Positions 34,442-42,888 of a stretch of 64,000 nucleotides of DNA are shown one piece after another; positions within the stretch are counted from its first letter, which is position 1, and each line of letters opens with the position of its first letter. Under the pieces are notes generated by a model. It had not been told where the DNA came from and ran no database searches. It saw nothing but the letters and a program-made list of their open reading frames with translations. A program made the position numbers and the translations under genes. Source of the DNA: Diaminobutyricibacter sp049994905 (GTDB lineage Bacteria; Actinomycetota; Actinomycetes; Actinomycetales; Microbacteriaceae); NCBI RefSeq assembly GCF_049994905.1, contig NZ_CP188258.1, positions 1,116,001 to 1,180,000 of the forward strand. Direction: 5' to 3'.

Positions 34442-34762
34442 CGTGAGCTCACGTTCCCTCGTCTGAAACGTTGGTCTGGACCGCGGCCATGAGTCTCGGC
34501 AGCCACGTTACGGACGACCTCACACACGGCGGGCCTGACCCCTAATCAGCGATCACTCACGACCAACCGGGCCCGGTGACAACACACACTCGATCAGTAG
34601 CGACAAGGCAAATAAATCATGCCGGGCACGGCAGGCCAACACCCGACCAGACTCTCACTGAAGCGGGCTCCAACAAAGTAACGGGCAAATTGTGGGCACT
34701 GGCGATTCGCACGGCGTCCGGTGCTGCGGTTCTTCCTGCCGGTGTTGGATGCCGCGAGATCC
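34442..34762 (-). other. Non-coding region 5' of IS110 transposase, candidate bridge RNA
   Basis: In IS110-group elements the bridge RNA is made from the non-coding end upstream of the transposase gene; here that is the minus strand of about 34442-34660. The region has no convincing gene and has short complementary stretches (for example GGGCC/GGCCC near 34530-34575). RNA boundaries and loops are not resolved. The right end of the element is somewhere in this interval. Confidence 0.4.
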
Positions 34763-35785
34763 TCACCCCGTGAAATGCCGAACATTCCTCCAAGCTGGGT
34801 CCCGGGTCGTCTCGAGCTCGACTCTCCGCAGAGAGGCCCATTCGACGAGGTGTGCGCCAGCGTTCTGATCTTCGCTGTCTGTGTACACGTGAAATGTGCG
34901 ATGGCCGACACGTGAAACGTGGCCGACGAGAATCCCAAGGCCGTTCAGTCTTTCCTCCAGCTCGGCTTCGAGCGCGCGAAGCGACTCCAGCTCGGCCGTG
35001 TCCAAGGGGAGGCCGTTTTCCTGTGGTGTGTAGCTCGCGCGGATGACGTTGTGTGCGTCGAGCGTCGGGTGGTCGACCCAGCGCAGGGCCCGACGGAAAC
35101 TCGCGATTCCGGGCGCACCGGGCTCGTCTTCCCACTGGGCGAGGGTCCACTCGTCGGGGTCCTGGCGTCGACGGATGGAGGCTACTGCCTCGATCACGTC
35201 GGCGCCATTTTGATTCGCATCGGCCGCGTCCACCAACGCCTCGACGTTTCCCACCCACCGTTCGACGTCGTCCTCCCCGAGTAGCCAGTCGAGAACGAGG
35301 AATATCACCTGCATCCGACCATCCGAAGGCAGATTGAAGAAGTTCGGATGAAAGACTCCAACGTCCAGGCGCAGATCGTCCGAATCTGACTCGATATGGA
35401 ATCGGGTGGCCGACAGATCAAGGCTCTCGCCCGCGATCGCCAACACGTTCGTCAACGCTCGCGGATCGGCCTCCTGGCTCGCCCGGAATTCCCACGTTGC
35501 ATTGGCTGGCGGCGCAGCGCGAAGCCACCGTGCGGCGAGCGGCCGGAGCTCGGCGACGCCGGCGCCGGAGACGGTCAGGCGATGCTCCGACTCGCTTCCT
35601 GCGCTGAAGTGCCAGGCGAGACCCTCGTTGATCGCGTCCACCCGGCTGCTCAACTGATCGGTCATCGAGGATAGCTTCGTTGGGTCGACCGTGTGCCCCT
35701 CGGAATTCCACCATTCCCAGAACCCAATCACGGGATGCACGACGGCAGCGGTAGCGGAGGTCCGACTCCTACGAAACAGGGACAT
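34763..35785 (-). CDS. DUF695-like protein
   Basis: 340 residues, soluble. The central part (ATWEFRASQEADPRALTNVLAIAGESLDLS, then DLRLDVGVFHPNFFNLPSDGRMQVIFLVLDWLLGEDDVERWVGNV) resembles the DUF695 family. The C-terminal part (LRALEAELEERLNGLGILVGHVSRVGHRTFHVYTDSED) resembles the regulator-of-ribonuclease-like or second DUF695 half. ATG at 35785 with GAGAG about 9 bases upstream is preferred to an in-frame start at 35866. Function unknown; DUF695 genes are common in mobile regions. Confidence 0.7.
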   Translation of the reverse strand: MSLFRRSRTSATAAVVHPVIGFWEWWNSEGHTVDPTKLSSMTDQLSSRVDAINEGLAWHFSAGSESEHRLTVSGAGVAELRPLAARWLRAAPPANATWEFRASQEADPRALTNVLAIAGESLDLSATRFHIESDSDDLRLDVGVFHPNFFNLPSDGRMQVIFLVLDWLLGEDDVERWVGNVEALVDAADANQNGADVIEAVASIRRRQDPDEWTLAQWEDEPGAPGIASFRRALRWVDHPTLDAHNVIRASYTPQENGLPLDTAELESLRALEAELEERLNGLGILVGHVSRVGHRTFHVYTDSEDQNAGAHLVEWASLRRVELETTRDPAWRNVRHFTG

Positions 35786-35976
35786 GGCACACATGCTCTC
35801 ATTGCGCCAACGCGTCCACCAAGCCCGCGGTAAAGCGTCGAGATCCAAAGTGCGACCGCCGGCCAAGGCTGAGTGCTCGCGAAATGCCCCTGAGCCACGA
35901 CAACTCCCGCCGAACAGTCTGAGGCGTCCCAGTTCGGACGCGGCAGCACTACCCCGGATTGGGGTCAGCTCATGGG

Positions 35977-36243
35977 TCAGTAGTGGTAGCGAGTCTGAAG
36001 GATGATCACGAAGTCGTCATCGACGAGGTAGACGAGTCGATTCGCTTCGCCGATGCGACGCGACCAAGCTCCGGCCAATGCGTGCTTCAGAGGCTCCGGT
36101 TTGCCGACGCCGTCGAACGGGTCGTCGCGAAGGATGTCTTCGATCAGGAGGTTGATCCGTTTGAGTGTTCGCCGGTCTTGGCCTTGCCAGTAGAGGTAGT
36201 CCTCCCAGCCGCCGGCGGTCCAGGCGAGCTTGCGGTCACTCAC
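35977..36243 (-). CDS. yoeB: YoeB toxin, copy 2
   Basis: 88 residues, 82 identical to copy 1. Glu50, Arg69, His87 and Tyr88 are kept. The nucleotide sequence differs from copy 1 at many third positions, unlike the neighbouring antitoxin gene. Overlaps yefM by 8 bases. Carried by the outer island. Confidence 0.95.
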   Translation of the reverse strand: MSDRKLAWTAGGWEDYLYWQGQDRRTLKRINLLIEDILRDDPFDGVGKPEPLKHALAGAWSRRIGEANRLVYLVDDDFVIILQTRYHY

Positions 36244-36484
36244 TGGTTAGGTCGTGCTCCGTGATGCTGCCAGTGCGGGCGCTCTCGATGGCGTCGATCA
36301 GGCGGCGGGCGTTCTTGGGGGAGCGGAGCAGGTAGGTGGTTTCCAGCAGGGAGTCGTACTCGTCCTTGGACATCAGCACGGCCGAGCCGCGCTTCGACGT
36401 GATCTCGACTTCGGTTTGGTCGAGGTTGACCCGCTCGATGAGTCCGAACAGGTCGCGTCGCGCTTCGCTTGCGGTGATGGCCAT
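36236..36484 (-). CDS. yefM: YefM antitoxin, copy 2
   Basis: 82 residues, 79 identical to copy 1; the three changes (A71T, K75T, G81S) lie in the toxin-binding tail. The first roughly 150 bases of the coding sequence are identical between copies, so DNA-binding domains are the same and cross-regulation is expected. GGAGGAATC precedes the ATG at 36484. Confidence 0.95.
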   Translation of the reverse strand: MAITASEARRDLFGLIERVNLDQTEVEITSKRGSAVLMSKDEYDSLLETTYLLRSPKNARRLIDAIESARTGSITEHDLTSE

Positions 36485-36494
36485 GATTCCTCCA

Positions 36495-36518
36495 AGTGGT
36501 ACAAAATATCGTACCACT
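36495..36518. promoter_or_regulatory. yefM-yoeB operator, copy 2
   Basis: AGTGGTAC-N8-GTACCACT, identical arms and spacing to copy 1 (28987-29010); only the spacer differs. Confidence 0.8.
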
Positions 36519-36551
36519 GTCCTCTCGTGAGCGGCGGATATGCTCTGACCT

Positions 36552-36857
36552 ATGAGTGACGCGAAGCGCGCCTCCGGTCTCGCTCGCCCGGGAATGTGGT
36601 TGGCGGGGATCACGATGCCATCTCGGCCGATGACTGTTTGGGATATGACGTGGCGACTGATCGTGCGGTGGACGGCCACAATAGTCATGACCGGGCTCGT
36701 TATGCTTGCCGTTTGGTCAGTGTCAATCACGCCGGGGCGTGTGGGCTGGGTTGACCTTCTAGCTGTGACGGCGGGATGGCTTTGGAGCGTTCTCTTGACC
36801 ATCGGCGTCACAGTCGCCATTGCGCGTGAACAACAAAAGGCGCGTTCTACGAAGTGA
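36552..36857 (+). CDS. Small two-helix membrane protein
   Basis: 101 residues, two hydrophobic segments (about 38-56 and 65-90), no known family. Divergent from yefM copy 2. TATGCT at 36539-36544 ends seven bases before the ATG, the same leaderless spacing as in core genes of this window, which supports expression. Hypothetical. Confidence 0.5.
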   Translation: MSDAKRASGLARPGMWLAGITMPSRPMTVWDMTWRLIVRWTATIVMTGLVMLAVWSVSITPGRVGWVDLLAVTAGWLWSVLLTIGVTVAIAREQQKARSTK

Positions 36858-37362
36858 CCTGATCGCGCTCCAATGTTCGGGGCGGTCGTTTGTTGATCGT
36901 GGTCTCCCCAGGGCCGTGAGTTCGTTTGCTGAGCGCTTGCCGCTCGAGCCTGTTCGTGAGGCGAGGGAGTTCCAGCTCTCGCTCACCTGTCGGAGTTGGG
37001 CGATGAGGTCATCGCGCTCGAGACTTGCGGCGTGCTCGTCCCGGAGTCGACTGAGGGTGCGCGACCTGAGTCAGTCGTTTGAGGGCGTCGGCGCGCGTGC
37101 CCCATCTGGCCTCGAGCAGTTGTGTTCCGCGACCGGTAGGCCGACAGGATCGTACTGATCACCCAATACCAGCCGATGAGCGTGCGTTGCGGCCACCGTG
37201 GTTGGGCAGCGCGTGCGCCATTCGCCAAGGCATGCTTCACCTCAATTGGGGACGTGGGGTACGCTCTCGTTTCGTCAACGTCGCGCCCTGCGAACACATA
37301 GGGTGAACTGCGTGTACTGGGCAGATAGCCTCGGGCACGTGCCATAACGGTGAAGGGCTGAC
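36858..37362. other. Intergenic, possible decayed gene on minus strand
   Basis: Minus-strand peptides in two frames (EVKHALANGARAAQPRWPQ, then WYWVISTILSAY; and QVSESWNSLASRTGSSGKR further on) look like pieces of one broken gene. None is recognised. AAGG at 37351-37354 serves the small gene at 37363. Confidence 0.3.
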
Positions 37363-37491
37363 ATGAGCAACACGAAGGCCAGTCACCGCAGGGCGATTAT
37401 TGTCGGCGACGCACTCTGGATCCCCGGGTTCGCGCTTGCGGTTGCTTCGTGCGTTTACGGTTCAATCGCGTTCCAGGCCACAGACGAGTAG
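37363..37491 (+). CDS. Small membrane peptide
   Basis: 42 codons: MSNTKASHRRAIIVGDALW followed by a hydrophobic stretch (IPGFALAVASCVYGSIAF). GAAGG lies 7 bases before the ATG. It is followed after 27 bases by the membrane protein at 37519, so the two may be co-transcribed. Not recognised. Confidence 0.4.
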   Translation: MSNTKASHRRAIIVGDALWIPGFALAVASCVYGSIAFQATDE

Positions 37492-37518
37492 ACAGACTCG
37501 ACTGGTCGAAGAATTCTT

Positions 37519-38160
37519 ATGTCAAAACTAATTAGGCAGCGCTGGATCGGCGCCCTTCTTCTCATGGTCGCCTGGCTCGTTCTCATGGTTGGCATCGTTG
37601 TCGGCCGCATCCAGAATTCCCCGCTTGGTCCTTCGACTGAGGTCATTATTGGCCTGGTGACCTCGACGCTGGTTGTCGTGGTGGTTGCATCTGTTGTCTG
37701 GGCGATGGTGCGACCGAACATCCTTCGGCGCCGGTATCTGTTGAACGCGCATCCGGACGGATTGGTGATTACTGTGCGCCGAACGCGAGACCTCATGGAC
37801 ATCGTCGAAGCGCAGGGGTGGGACTCGTCAGACGAGGCAGAGCCTCCCGGAGGACTATGGCTGAGCGTGTTAATCGCAGATCGAAGTCTTAGTATCTGGG
37901 CGGGTAAGGAAAGACCACTCGAGGTGCTTTCGGTGAGTGGGTCCGGGATCAGCTCGATCTCAAGGGGGACGCTATACGACGCCGGGCGGCCGTTCGCCGG
38001 ACTCGAGGTGAGCGCGCAGGACGGTGATCAGGGCTTCGCGTTCGCGCTGATTCCAAGTAGTGATCTCTTAGGCGGCCTCTATCCAGCCCTTCCAAGAACC
38101 GTTGAATCAATCAGAACCGAAATGAGTCGGCGGCTGGCAATTCCATCGGGAGCAATCTGA
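37519..38160 (+). CDS. Membrane protein with PH-like C-terminal domain
   Basis: 213 residues: two hydrophobic segments (about 11-29 and 42-64) and a soluble part from about residue 75 (LLNAHPDGLVITVRRTRDLMDIVEAQGW...GLWLSVLIADRSLSIWAG) that looks like a small beta-rich, PH-type domain. GAAGAATTCTT precedes the ATG. Lower GC than the core genes. Function unknown. Confidence 0.6.
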   Translation: MSKLIRQRWIGALLLMVAWLVLMVGIVVGRIQNSPLGPSTEVIIGLVTSTLVVVVVASVVWAMVRPNILRRRYLLNAHPDGLVITVRRTRDLMDIVEAQGWDSSDEAEPPGGLWLSVLIADRSLSIWAGKERPLEVLSVSGSGISSISRGTLYDAGRPFAGLEVSAQDGDQGFAFALIPSSDLLGGLYPALPRTVESIRTEMSRRLAIPSGAI

Positions 38161-38593
38161 ATTTGGACGGAGACCACGAGTCCGTTGATTTGGACCTGAA
38201 GAAACGCAGAATGAAGTCTTGGGGAGCGTCGGTGCGAGTGACACGACTCTTGCCCCACGGCGAGTGGGATGTGCCGATCTATCCTTCTTCCAGCGGTCTG
38301 AGGGCGCTCTTCAACCGGTGAGCCGTTGAGGTGAAAAGTCTTGAATCCGAGAACAGGGCGAAACTTCGCGAACAAGCGTCAGGCGATGAAGCCGTCCAGC
38401 TTCCACTCGATCGACACGGCCTGGCGCGTCTGTGTCGGGCCTCGCTGGTCTCGGACCCCGGTCGGTGCGATTCGGCCGGGCGCGGTCGAGCAGAGGATCC
38501 GGGAATTAGTCAGCCGACCGATTGACCCGCCTCGAATGGGGTCAACTTCCGCGGAATCACGGGGATTCTGAGGCCTTCACGAGGATGAAAAAA
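38161..38593. other. Intergenic, no gene seen
   Basis: Between the membrane protein and the tRNA 3' end. Short open frames show no family features. Presumably the right end of the outer island. Confidence 0.4.
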
Positions 38594-38681
38594 CTGGCGG
38601 AGAATGGGGGATTCGAACCCCCGAGGGCTTGCACCCAACACGCTTTCCAAGCGTGCGCCATAGGCCACTAGGCGAATTCTC
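38594..38681 (-). tRNA. tRNA-Ser (anticodon GGA)
   Basis: Reads GGAGAAUU at the 5' end (38681), pairs with AUUCUCC at the 3' end, encodes CCA (38596-38594), has a long variable arm, and an anticodon stem CACGC/GCGUG around UUGGAAA, giving anticodon GGA (serine, UCC). The T-loop GGGGGUUCGAAUCCCCC is intact. Its 3' 24 bases are the integration site used at least twice. Confidence 0.96.
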
Positions 38682-38726
38682 CTGGCTGGTCCGTTTCTCG
38701 TTTTCGAAGAACGGCCACGAAGCATC

Positions 38727-39290
38727 CTACCTGCTCAGACGGGTGCCCCGTGCCGCCTGCGCCCGCTCCACCCACCAGAACGCCAGCGCCGCGAGCCCGA
38801 GAACGACCATCGTTCCCAGCCAGGCGAAGGTGATGAGCAGGCCCAGCCGGTTGGCGCGGTCCTCGGTCGGAATCAGCGATTGGGCCCCCATGACGACGTG
38901 GTCACCGCTCCTGACCTCGACGGTGGCGAAGCGGAGGCCGGGTCGCGGCTGCCACGTGACGTGATTCGATCCGCCGGATGCCGCATCCGAGATCACACCG
39001 GAGGGCGGCTCTGCGAGGTCGCCGTCGAGGTAGCCGTTTCCGGCGATCGGATGCCCGCTCGAGTCGTACACGACGACGAACGGCGCCAGGCTGGCGGCGA
39101 GGTCGACGCGGGGGAGTGCGTCCACGGTCGCACTAGAACCGCTGCTGAGGTCGCTGGCGACCTGGGTGGCCAGTTGCGCGCCGACCTGGTCGGCACCCTG
39201 CCGGTCGAGCTGCTGCGCGACGACGTAGACCGTTCCGAGCGTGAAGGTTGCGACGATCACTCCGATTACCCAGGCTGCGAGCCGATTCAT
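38727..39290 (-). CDS. Membrane protein with extracytoplasmic sensor-like domain
   Basis: 187 residues: an N-terminal helix (about 5-25), an extracellular stretch of about 120 residues with PFVVVYDSSGHPIAGNGYLDG (small PAS/Cache-like look), and a second helix near residues 150-172. On the minus strand TAGTTT (39302-39297) ends six bases before the ATG, so the gene is probably leaderless. Function unknown; upstream of tRNA-Ser on the same strand. Confidence 0.7.
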   Translation of the reverse strand: MNRLAAWVIGVIVATFTLGTVYVVAQQLDRQGADQVGAQLATQVASDLSSGSSATVDALPRVDLAASLAPFVVVYDSSGHPIAGNGYLDGDLAEPPSGVISDAASGGSNHVTWQPRPGLRFATVEVRSGDHVVMGAQSLIPTEDRANRLGLLITFAWLGTMVVLGLAALAFWWVERAQAARGTRLSR

Positions 39291-39345
39291 GCCCGAAAAC
39301 TACGCCTCTGGGGCCCCCGCGGCATCCGTCGCTCGGATGATTGGG

Positions 39346-39351
39346 TAAACT
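39346..39351 (+). promoter_or_regulatory. -10 box of SRP RNA
   Basis: TAAACT, six bases before the predicted 5' end of the SRP RNA. Confidence 0.5.
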
Positions 39352-39357
39352 GGTCGA

Positions 39358-39447
39358 CGGCTCCTCACGTGGCGCCATCCAGGCCAACTCCCCCAGGACG
39401 GAAACGTAGCAAGGGTAACCGGGCTCTGGCGGGTGCGTGAGGGGTCT
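39358..39447 (+). ncRNA. ffs: Signal recognition particle RNA (4.5S type)
   Basis: CCCCAGGACGGAAACGTAGC, then AAGGGTAACC, is the conserved domain IV with the GGAA tetraloop and asymmetric loop bound by Ffh. The ends pair (CCTCACG with CGTGAGG) and TTTT follows at 39447-39450. Length about 90 bases. In related genomes this RNA usually lies close to dnaX; here 7.3 kb lie between. Confidence 0.88.
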
Positions 39448-39490
39448 TTTCTGTTCTGTGGAGAACTCCCCGGGGTGACACCGGCAACGG

Positions 39491-39496
39491 TAGGTT
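39491..39496 (+). promoter_or_regulatory. -10 box of leaderless pta
   Basis: TAGGTT ends six bases before the GTG at 39503. Confidence 0.55.
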
Positions 39497-39502
39497 GGAG
39501 CG

Positions 39503-41611
39503 GTGTCCCACTCGATCTACATCACGTCGGCAGAAGGGAATACGGGCAAATCGACCGTCGCCCTCGGCGTCCTCGAACTGCTCTCCCGATCCGTCGGGCG
39601 GGTCGGCGTCTTCCGCCCGATCGCGCGGTCGACGGTGGAACGCGACTACGTGCTCGAACTGCTTCTGCAGCGCTCGACGGCGTCGACCGGCTACGACGAG
39701 AGCATCGGCGTCACCTATGACGACGTGCACGCAGACTCTGACGCAGCACTTTCGACCATCGTCCGGCGATTTCGTGCGGTCGAAGTGCATTGCGACGCGG
39801 TCGTCGTACTGGGTTCCGACTTCACCGACGTCAGCAGCCCGACGGAGCTCGGCTTCAACGCACGCATCGCGGCGAATCTCGGCACACCGGTGCTGCTCGT
39901 GCTCGGCGGGCGCACCGGGCAGGGGTCCGGCGAGCGCCTCGCCCAGGCCGATCCCCGGCCGCCCGACGACCTCCGGCAGCTTGCCGAGATCGCAGGCGCC
40001 GAGCTGAAGGCGGAGCACGCGGCGCTTCTCGCCGTGATCGCGAACCGGGCGGATGGGGAGCGCACTGGCGAAACCATCGCGGCCGTTCGCGCGGCCGTTC
40101 CCGCCTCGACGATGGTGTGGGCGATCCCCGAAGATCCCTATCTCGTGGCCCCGAGCATGCGCACCATCCTTGAAGCGATCGATGGAACCCTCGTCTCTGG
40201 CGATGCCGGGCTGCTCGCACGCGAAGCACTCGGTGTCGTGGTCGCCGGAATGTCGATGGTCAACGTGCTTCCCCGACTGATCGAGGGCGCCGTCATCGTG
40301 ATCCCGGGGGATCGCGTTGAGACACTCCTCGCCGTGCTCATGGCCAACGCCTCGGGTACGTTCCCCTCGGTCGCCGGCATCGTGCTCAACGGGGGGTTCG
40401 ACTTGCCCGAGCCGATCACCCGTCTCATCGACGGACTCCGATCGACGCTCCCGGTCGTCTCCACCGACCTGGGGACCTACGAGACCACGGTGCGCATCAC
40501 GAACGCGCGTGGACGCCTCGCTGCCGATTCGCAGCGCAAGTACGACACCGCGCTGGCCCTGTTCGAGCGCAGCGTCGACGGCGTCGAACTACTCGAGCGG
40601 CTCGACGTCAGCAGATCGAACGTCGTCACTCCGCTCATGTTCGAGTACGACCTCCTCGAGCGGGCGCGTGCGGCGAACAAGCACATCGTGCTGCCGGAGG
40701 GCGATGACGACCGCATCCTCAAGGCAGCCGCGACGTTGCTGGCCCGCGGCGTCGCCCGCCTGACAATCCTCGGCGAGCCATTCGAAGTGCGTTCGCGGGC
40801 GATCGCCCTCGGGCTCGACCTCGCGGCGGCAGACGTGATCAGCCCGTTCGACGATGTGCTGCGGCTACGTTTCGCGGAAGAATATGCGCGCCTGCGCACA
40901 CACAAGGGGATCACGGTCGACCAGGCGGCGGACACCGTCACGGACTCGTCCTACTTCGGCACGATGATGGTGCACCTCGGCCTCGCAGACGGGATGGTCT
41001 CCGGGGCCGCGCACACGACGGCCCACACCATCCGGCCGGCCTTCGAGATCATCAAGACACGCCCGGGCGTCTCTGTGGTCTCGAGCGTCTTCCTCATGGC
41101 GCTGGCCGATCGCGTGCTCGTCTATGGCGACTGCGCCGTCATTCCCGATCCCACAGCCGGGCAGCTCGCCGACATCGCCATCTCCTCCGCCGAGACGGCG
41201 ACACAGTTCGGCATCGTGCCCCGCGTGGCCATGCTGTCGTACTCCACCGGCGAATCGGGTTCGGGTGCCGATGTCGACAAAGTCAGGGAGGCGACTGCGC
41301 TCGTGCGGAAGCGCAATCCCCTCCTGCTGGTCGAGGGTCCGATCCAGTACGATGCCGCAGCCGACGCAGCGGTCGCGGCATCGAAGATGCCGGGGTCCGA
41401 GGTCGCCGGCCGCGCGACCGTGTTCATCTTCCCCGACCTCAACACGGGCAACAACACCTACAAGGCGGTCCAGCGGAGTGCGGGCGCCGTCGCGATCGGA
41501 CCGGTGCTGCAGGGCCTTCGCAAGCCGATCAACGACCTCTCACGCGGCGCACTCGTCGACGACATCGTGAACACCGTGGCCATCACCGCGATCCAGGCGG
41601 ACCTCGCGTGA
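39503..41611 (+). CDS. pta: Phosphate acetyltransferase
   Basis: 702 residues, the long form. It interconverts acetyl-CoA and acetyl phosphate in the cytoplasm. The N-terminal P-loop-like domain (TSAEGNTGKSTVALG, residues 8-22), the central DRTGG domain (about 215-330), and the C-terminal PTA domain (from about 385, KHIVLPEGDDDRILKAA, SGAAHTTAHTIRPAFEII) are all present. GTG start fits the -10 spacing. Overlaps ackA by four bases (GTGA). Confidence 0.97.
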   Translation: MSHSIYITSAEGNTGKSTVALGVLELLSRSVGRVGVFRPIARSTVERDYVLELLLQRSTASTGYDESIGVTYDDVHADSDAALSTIVRRFRAVEVHCDAVVVLGSDFTDVSSPTELGFNARIAANLGTPVLLVLGGRTGQGSGERLAQADPRPPDDLRQLAEIAGAELKAEHAALLAVIANRADGERTGETIAAVRAAVPASTMVWAIPEDPYLVAPSMRTILEAIDGTLVSGDAGLLAREALGVVVAGMSMVNVLPRLIEGAVIVIPGDRVETLLAVLMANASGTFPSVAGIVLNGGFDLPEPITRLIDGLRSTLPVVSTDLGTYETTVRITNARGRLAADSQRKYDTALALFERSVDGVELLERLDVSRSNVVTPLMFEYDLLERARAANKHIVLPEGDDDRILKAAATLLARGVARLTILGEPFEVRSRAIALGLDLAAADVISPFDDVLRLRFAEEYARLRTHKGITVDQAADTVTDSSYFGTMMVHLGLADGMVSGAAHTTAHTIRPAFEIIKTRPGVSVVSSVFLMALADRVLVYGDCAVIPDPTAGQLADIAISSAETATQFGIVPRVAMLSYSTGESGSGADVDKVREATALVRKRNPLLLVEGPIQYDAAADAAVAASKMPGSEVAGRATVFIFPDLNTGNNTYKAVQRSAGAVAIGPVLQGLRKPINDLSRGALVDDIVNTVAITAIQADLA

Positions 41612-42795
41612 GCACCATCCTCGTCATCAACAGCGGCTCGTCTTCGTTCAAGTACCAGCTGATCGACATGCAGACCGAGCGCGCCGTCGCGAGCGGCCTG
41701 GTCGAGCGCATCGGCGAATCGTCGGGTCACACCACTCATCGCGGGCCGTCGGGCACCAGCGAGCGCACTCTCGCGATACCCGACCACACCGCGGGGTTCC
41801 GGGCCATGCTCGATGCCTTCGCGCTGAACGGCCCGGAACTCGACGACGATCCGCCGATCGCTGTCGGCCATCGCGTCGTGCACGGCGGCAAGCGATTCTT
41901 CGAGCCCACCGTCATCACGCCGCTGGTCGAGCTGAACATCGAAGACCTCTCCGACCTCGCACCCCTGCACAACCCGGCGAACCTCGAAGGGATCCGGGCA
42001 GCAGAGAAGGCGTTCCCCGATGTTCCCCATGTGGCCGTCTTCGACACGGCGTTCCACCAGACGCTCGCACCCGCGGCGTACACCTATGCGATCGACGCCG
42101 ACCTCGCCGAACGTCACCGCGTGCGGCGATACGGCTTCCACGGCACAAGCCACAAATACGTCTCTGAAGAGGCGGCCCGGTTCCTCGGGCGACCGCTTGC
42201 CGACCTGAAGCAGATCGTGCTCCATCTCGGCAACGGCGCGTCTGCGTGCGCGATCGACGGGGGCCGCTCGGTCGACACCTCGATGGGAATGACGCCGCTC
42301 GAAGGCCTCGTCATGGGCTCGCGGTCCGGCGACATCGACCCTGCTGTGCTCCTGCACCTCAGCCGCAGGGCCGGCCTCGACACCGACGGCCTCGACGACC
42401 TCCTCAATCGGCGCAGCGGCCTGGTCGGGCTGGCGGGGCGCGGGGACATGCGCGACGTGACGAGCGCGGCCGCCCAGGGTGACGCATCCGCCGAGCTTGC
42501 GCTCGCGACCTACCTGCACCGGCTGAAGCACTACATCGGCGCGTACACCGCAATACTCGGCGGCCTCGATGTCATCAGCTTCACGGCGGGCGTCGGCGAG
42601 AACAGCGAGGTCGTCCGCGCGGGCGCTCTCGAAGGGCTCGGCGCGCTCGGCATCCGGCTCGACCCCGAGCGCAACGCGGCAGGCTCCCGTGGTCCACGCA
42701 CCATCTCGGCGGACGATTCGCCCGTCACGGTGCTCGTCATCCCGACCGACGAAGAACTCGAGATCGCGAGGCAGACACAGGCGGCGATCGGCTGA
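41608..42795 (+). CDS. ackA: Acetate kinase
   Basis: 395 residues; makes ATP and acetate from acetyl phosphate, or the reverse. VLVINSGSSSFKYQL at the start, AVGHRVVHGGKRFF (catalytic Arg), PLHNPANLEGI, YGFHGTSHKYV, HLGNGASACAIDGG and DTSMGMTPLEGL are all visible. Coupled to pta by overlap; together they form the acetate overflow/assimilation branch. Confidence 0.97.
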   Translation: MSTILVINSGSSSFKYQLIDMQTERAVASGLVERIGESSGHTTHRGPSGTSERTLAIPDHTAGFRAMLDAFALNGPELDDDPPIAVGHRVVHGGKRFFEPTVITPLVELNIEDLSDLAPLHNPANLEGIRAAEKAFPDVPHVAVFDTAFHQTLAPAAYTYAIDADLAERHRVRRYGFHGTSHKYVSEEAARFLGRPLADLKQIVLHLGNGASACAIDGGRSVDTSMGMTPLEGLVMGSRSGDIDPAVLLHLSRRAGLDTDGLDDLLNRRSGLVGLAGRGDMRDVTSAAAQGDASAELALATYLHRLKHYIGAYTAILGGLDVISFTAGVGENSEVVRAGALEGLGALGIRLDPERNAAGSRGPRTISADDSPVTVLVIPTDEELEIARQTQAAIG

Positions 42796-42888
42796 GTTCC
42801 GCCGACGCTGTCGCCGTCGCCGTTGGGGGTGCCGCCCGCCCTTCCCGCCGCATCAGCGTGCGCTCATACTGAGAGCAGTGGTGTTCTG

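Larger units (their letters stand above)
33092..38617. mobile_element. Outer island at tRNA-Ser
   Basis: Lies between the middle att core and the 3' end of the intact tRNA-Ser gene. Contains an IS110-family insertion, a DUF695-like gene, the second yefM-yoeB module and three small or membrane protein genes. No integrase is left, so it may be a remnant or may have been mobilised by another element's integrase. Confidence 0.65.

Noticed and set aside
33461..34492. 343-codon open frame on the plus strand
   Set aside because: Antisense of the IS110 transposase, which is complete and recognisable.
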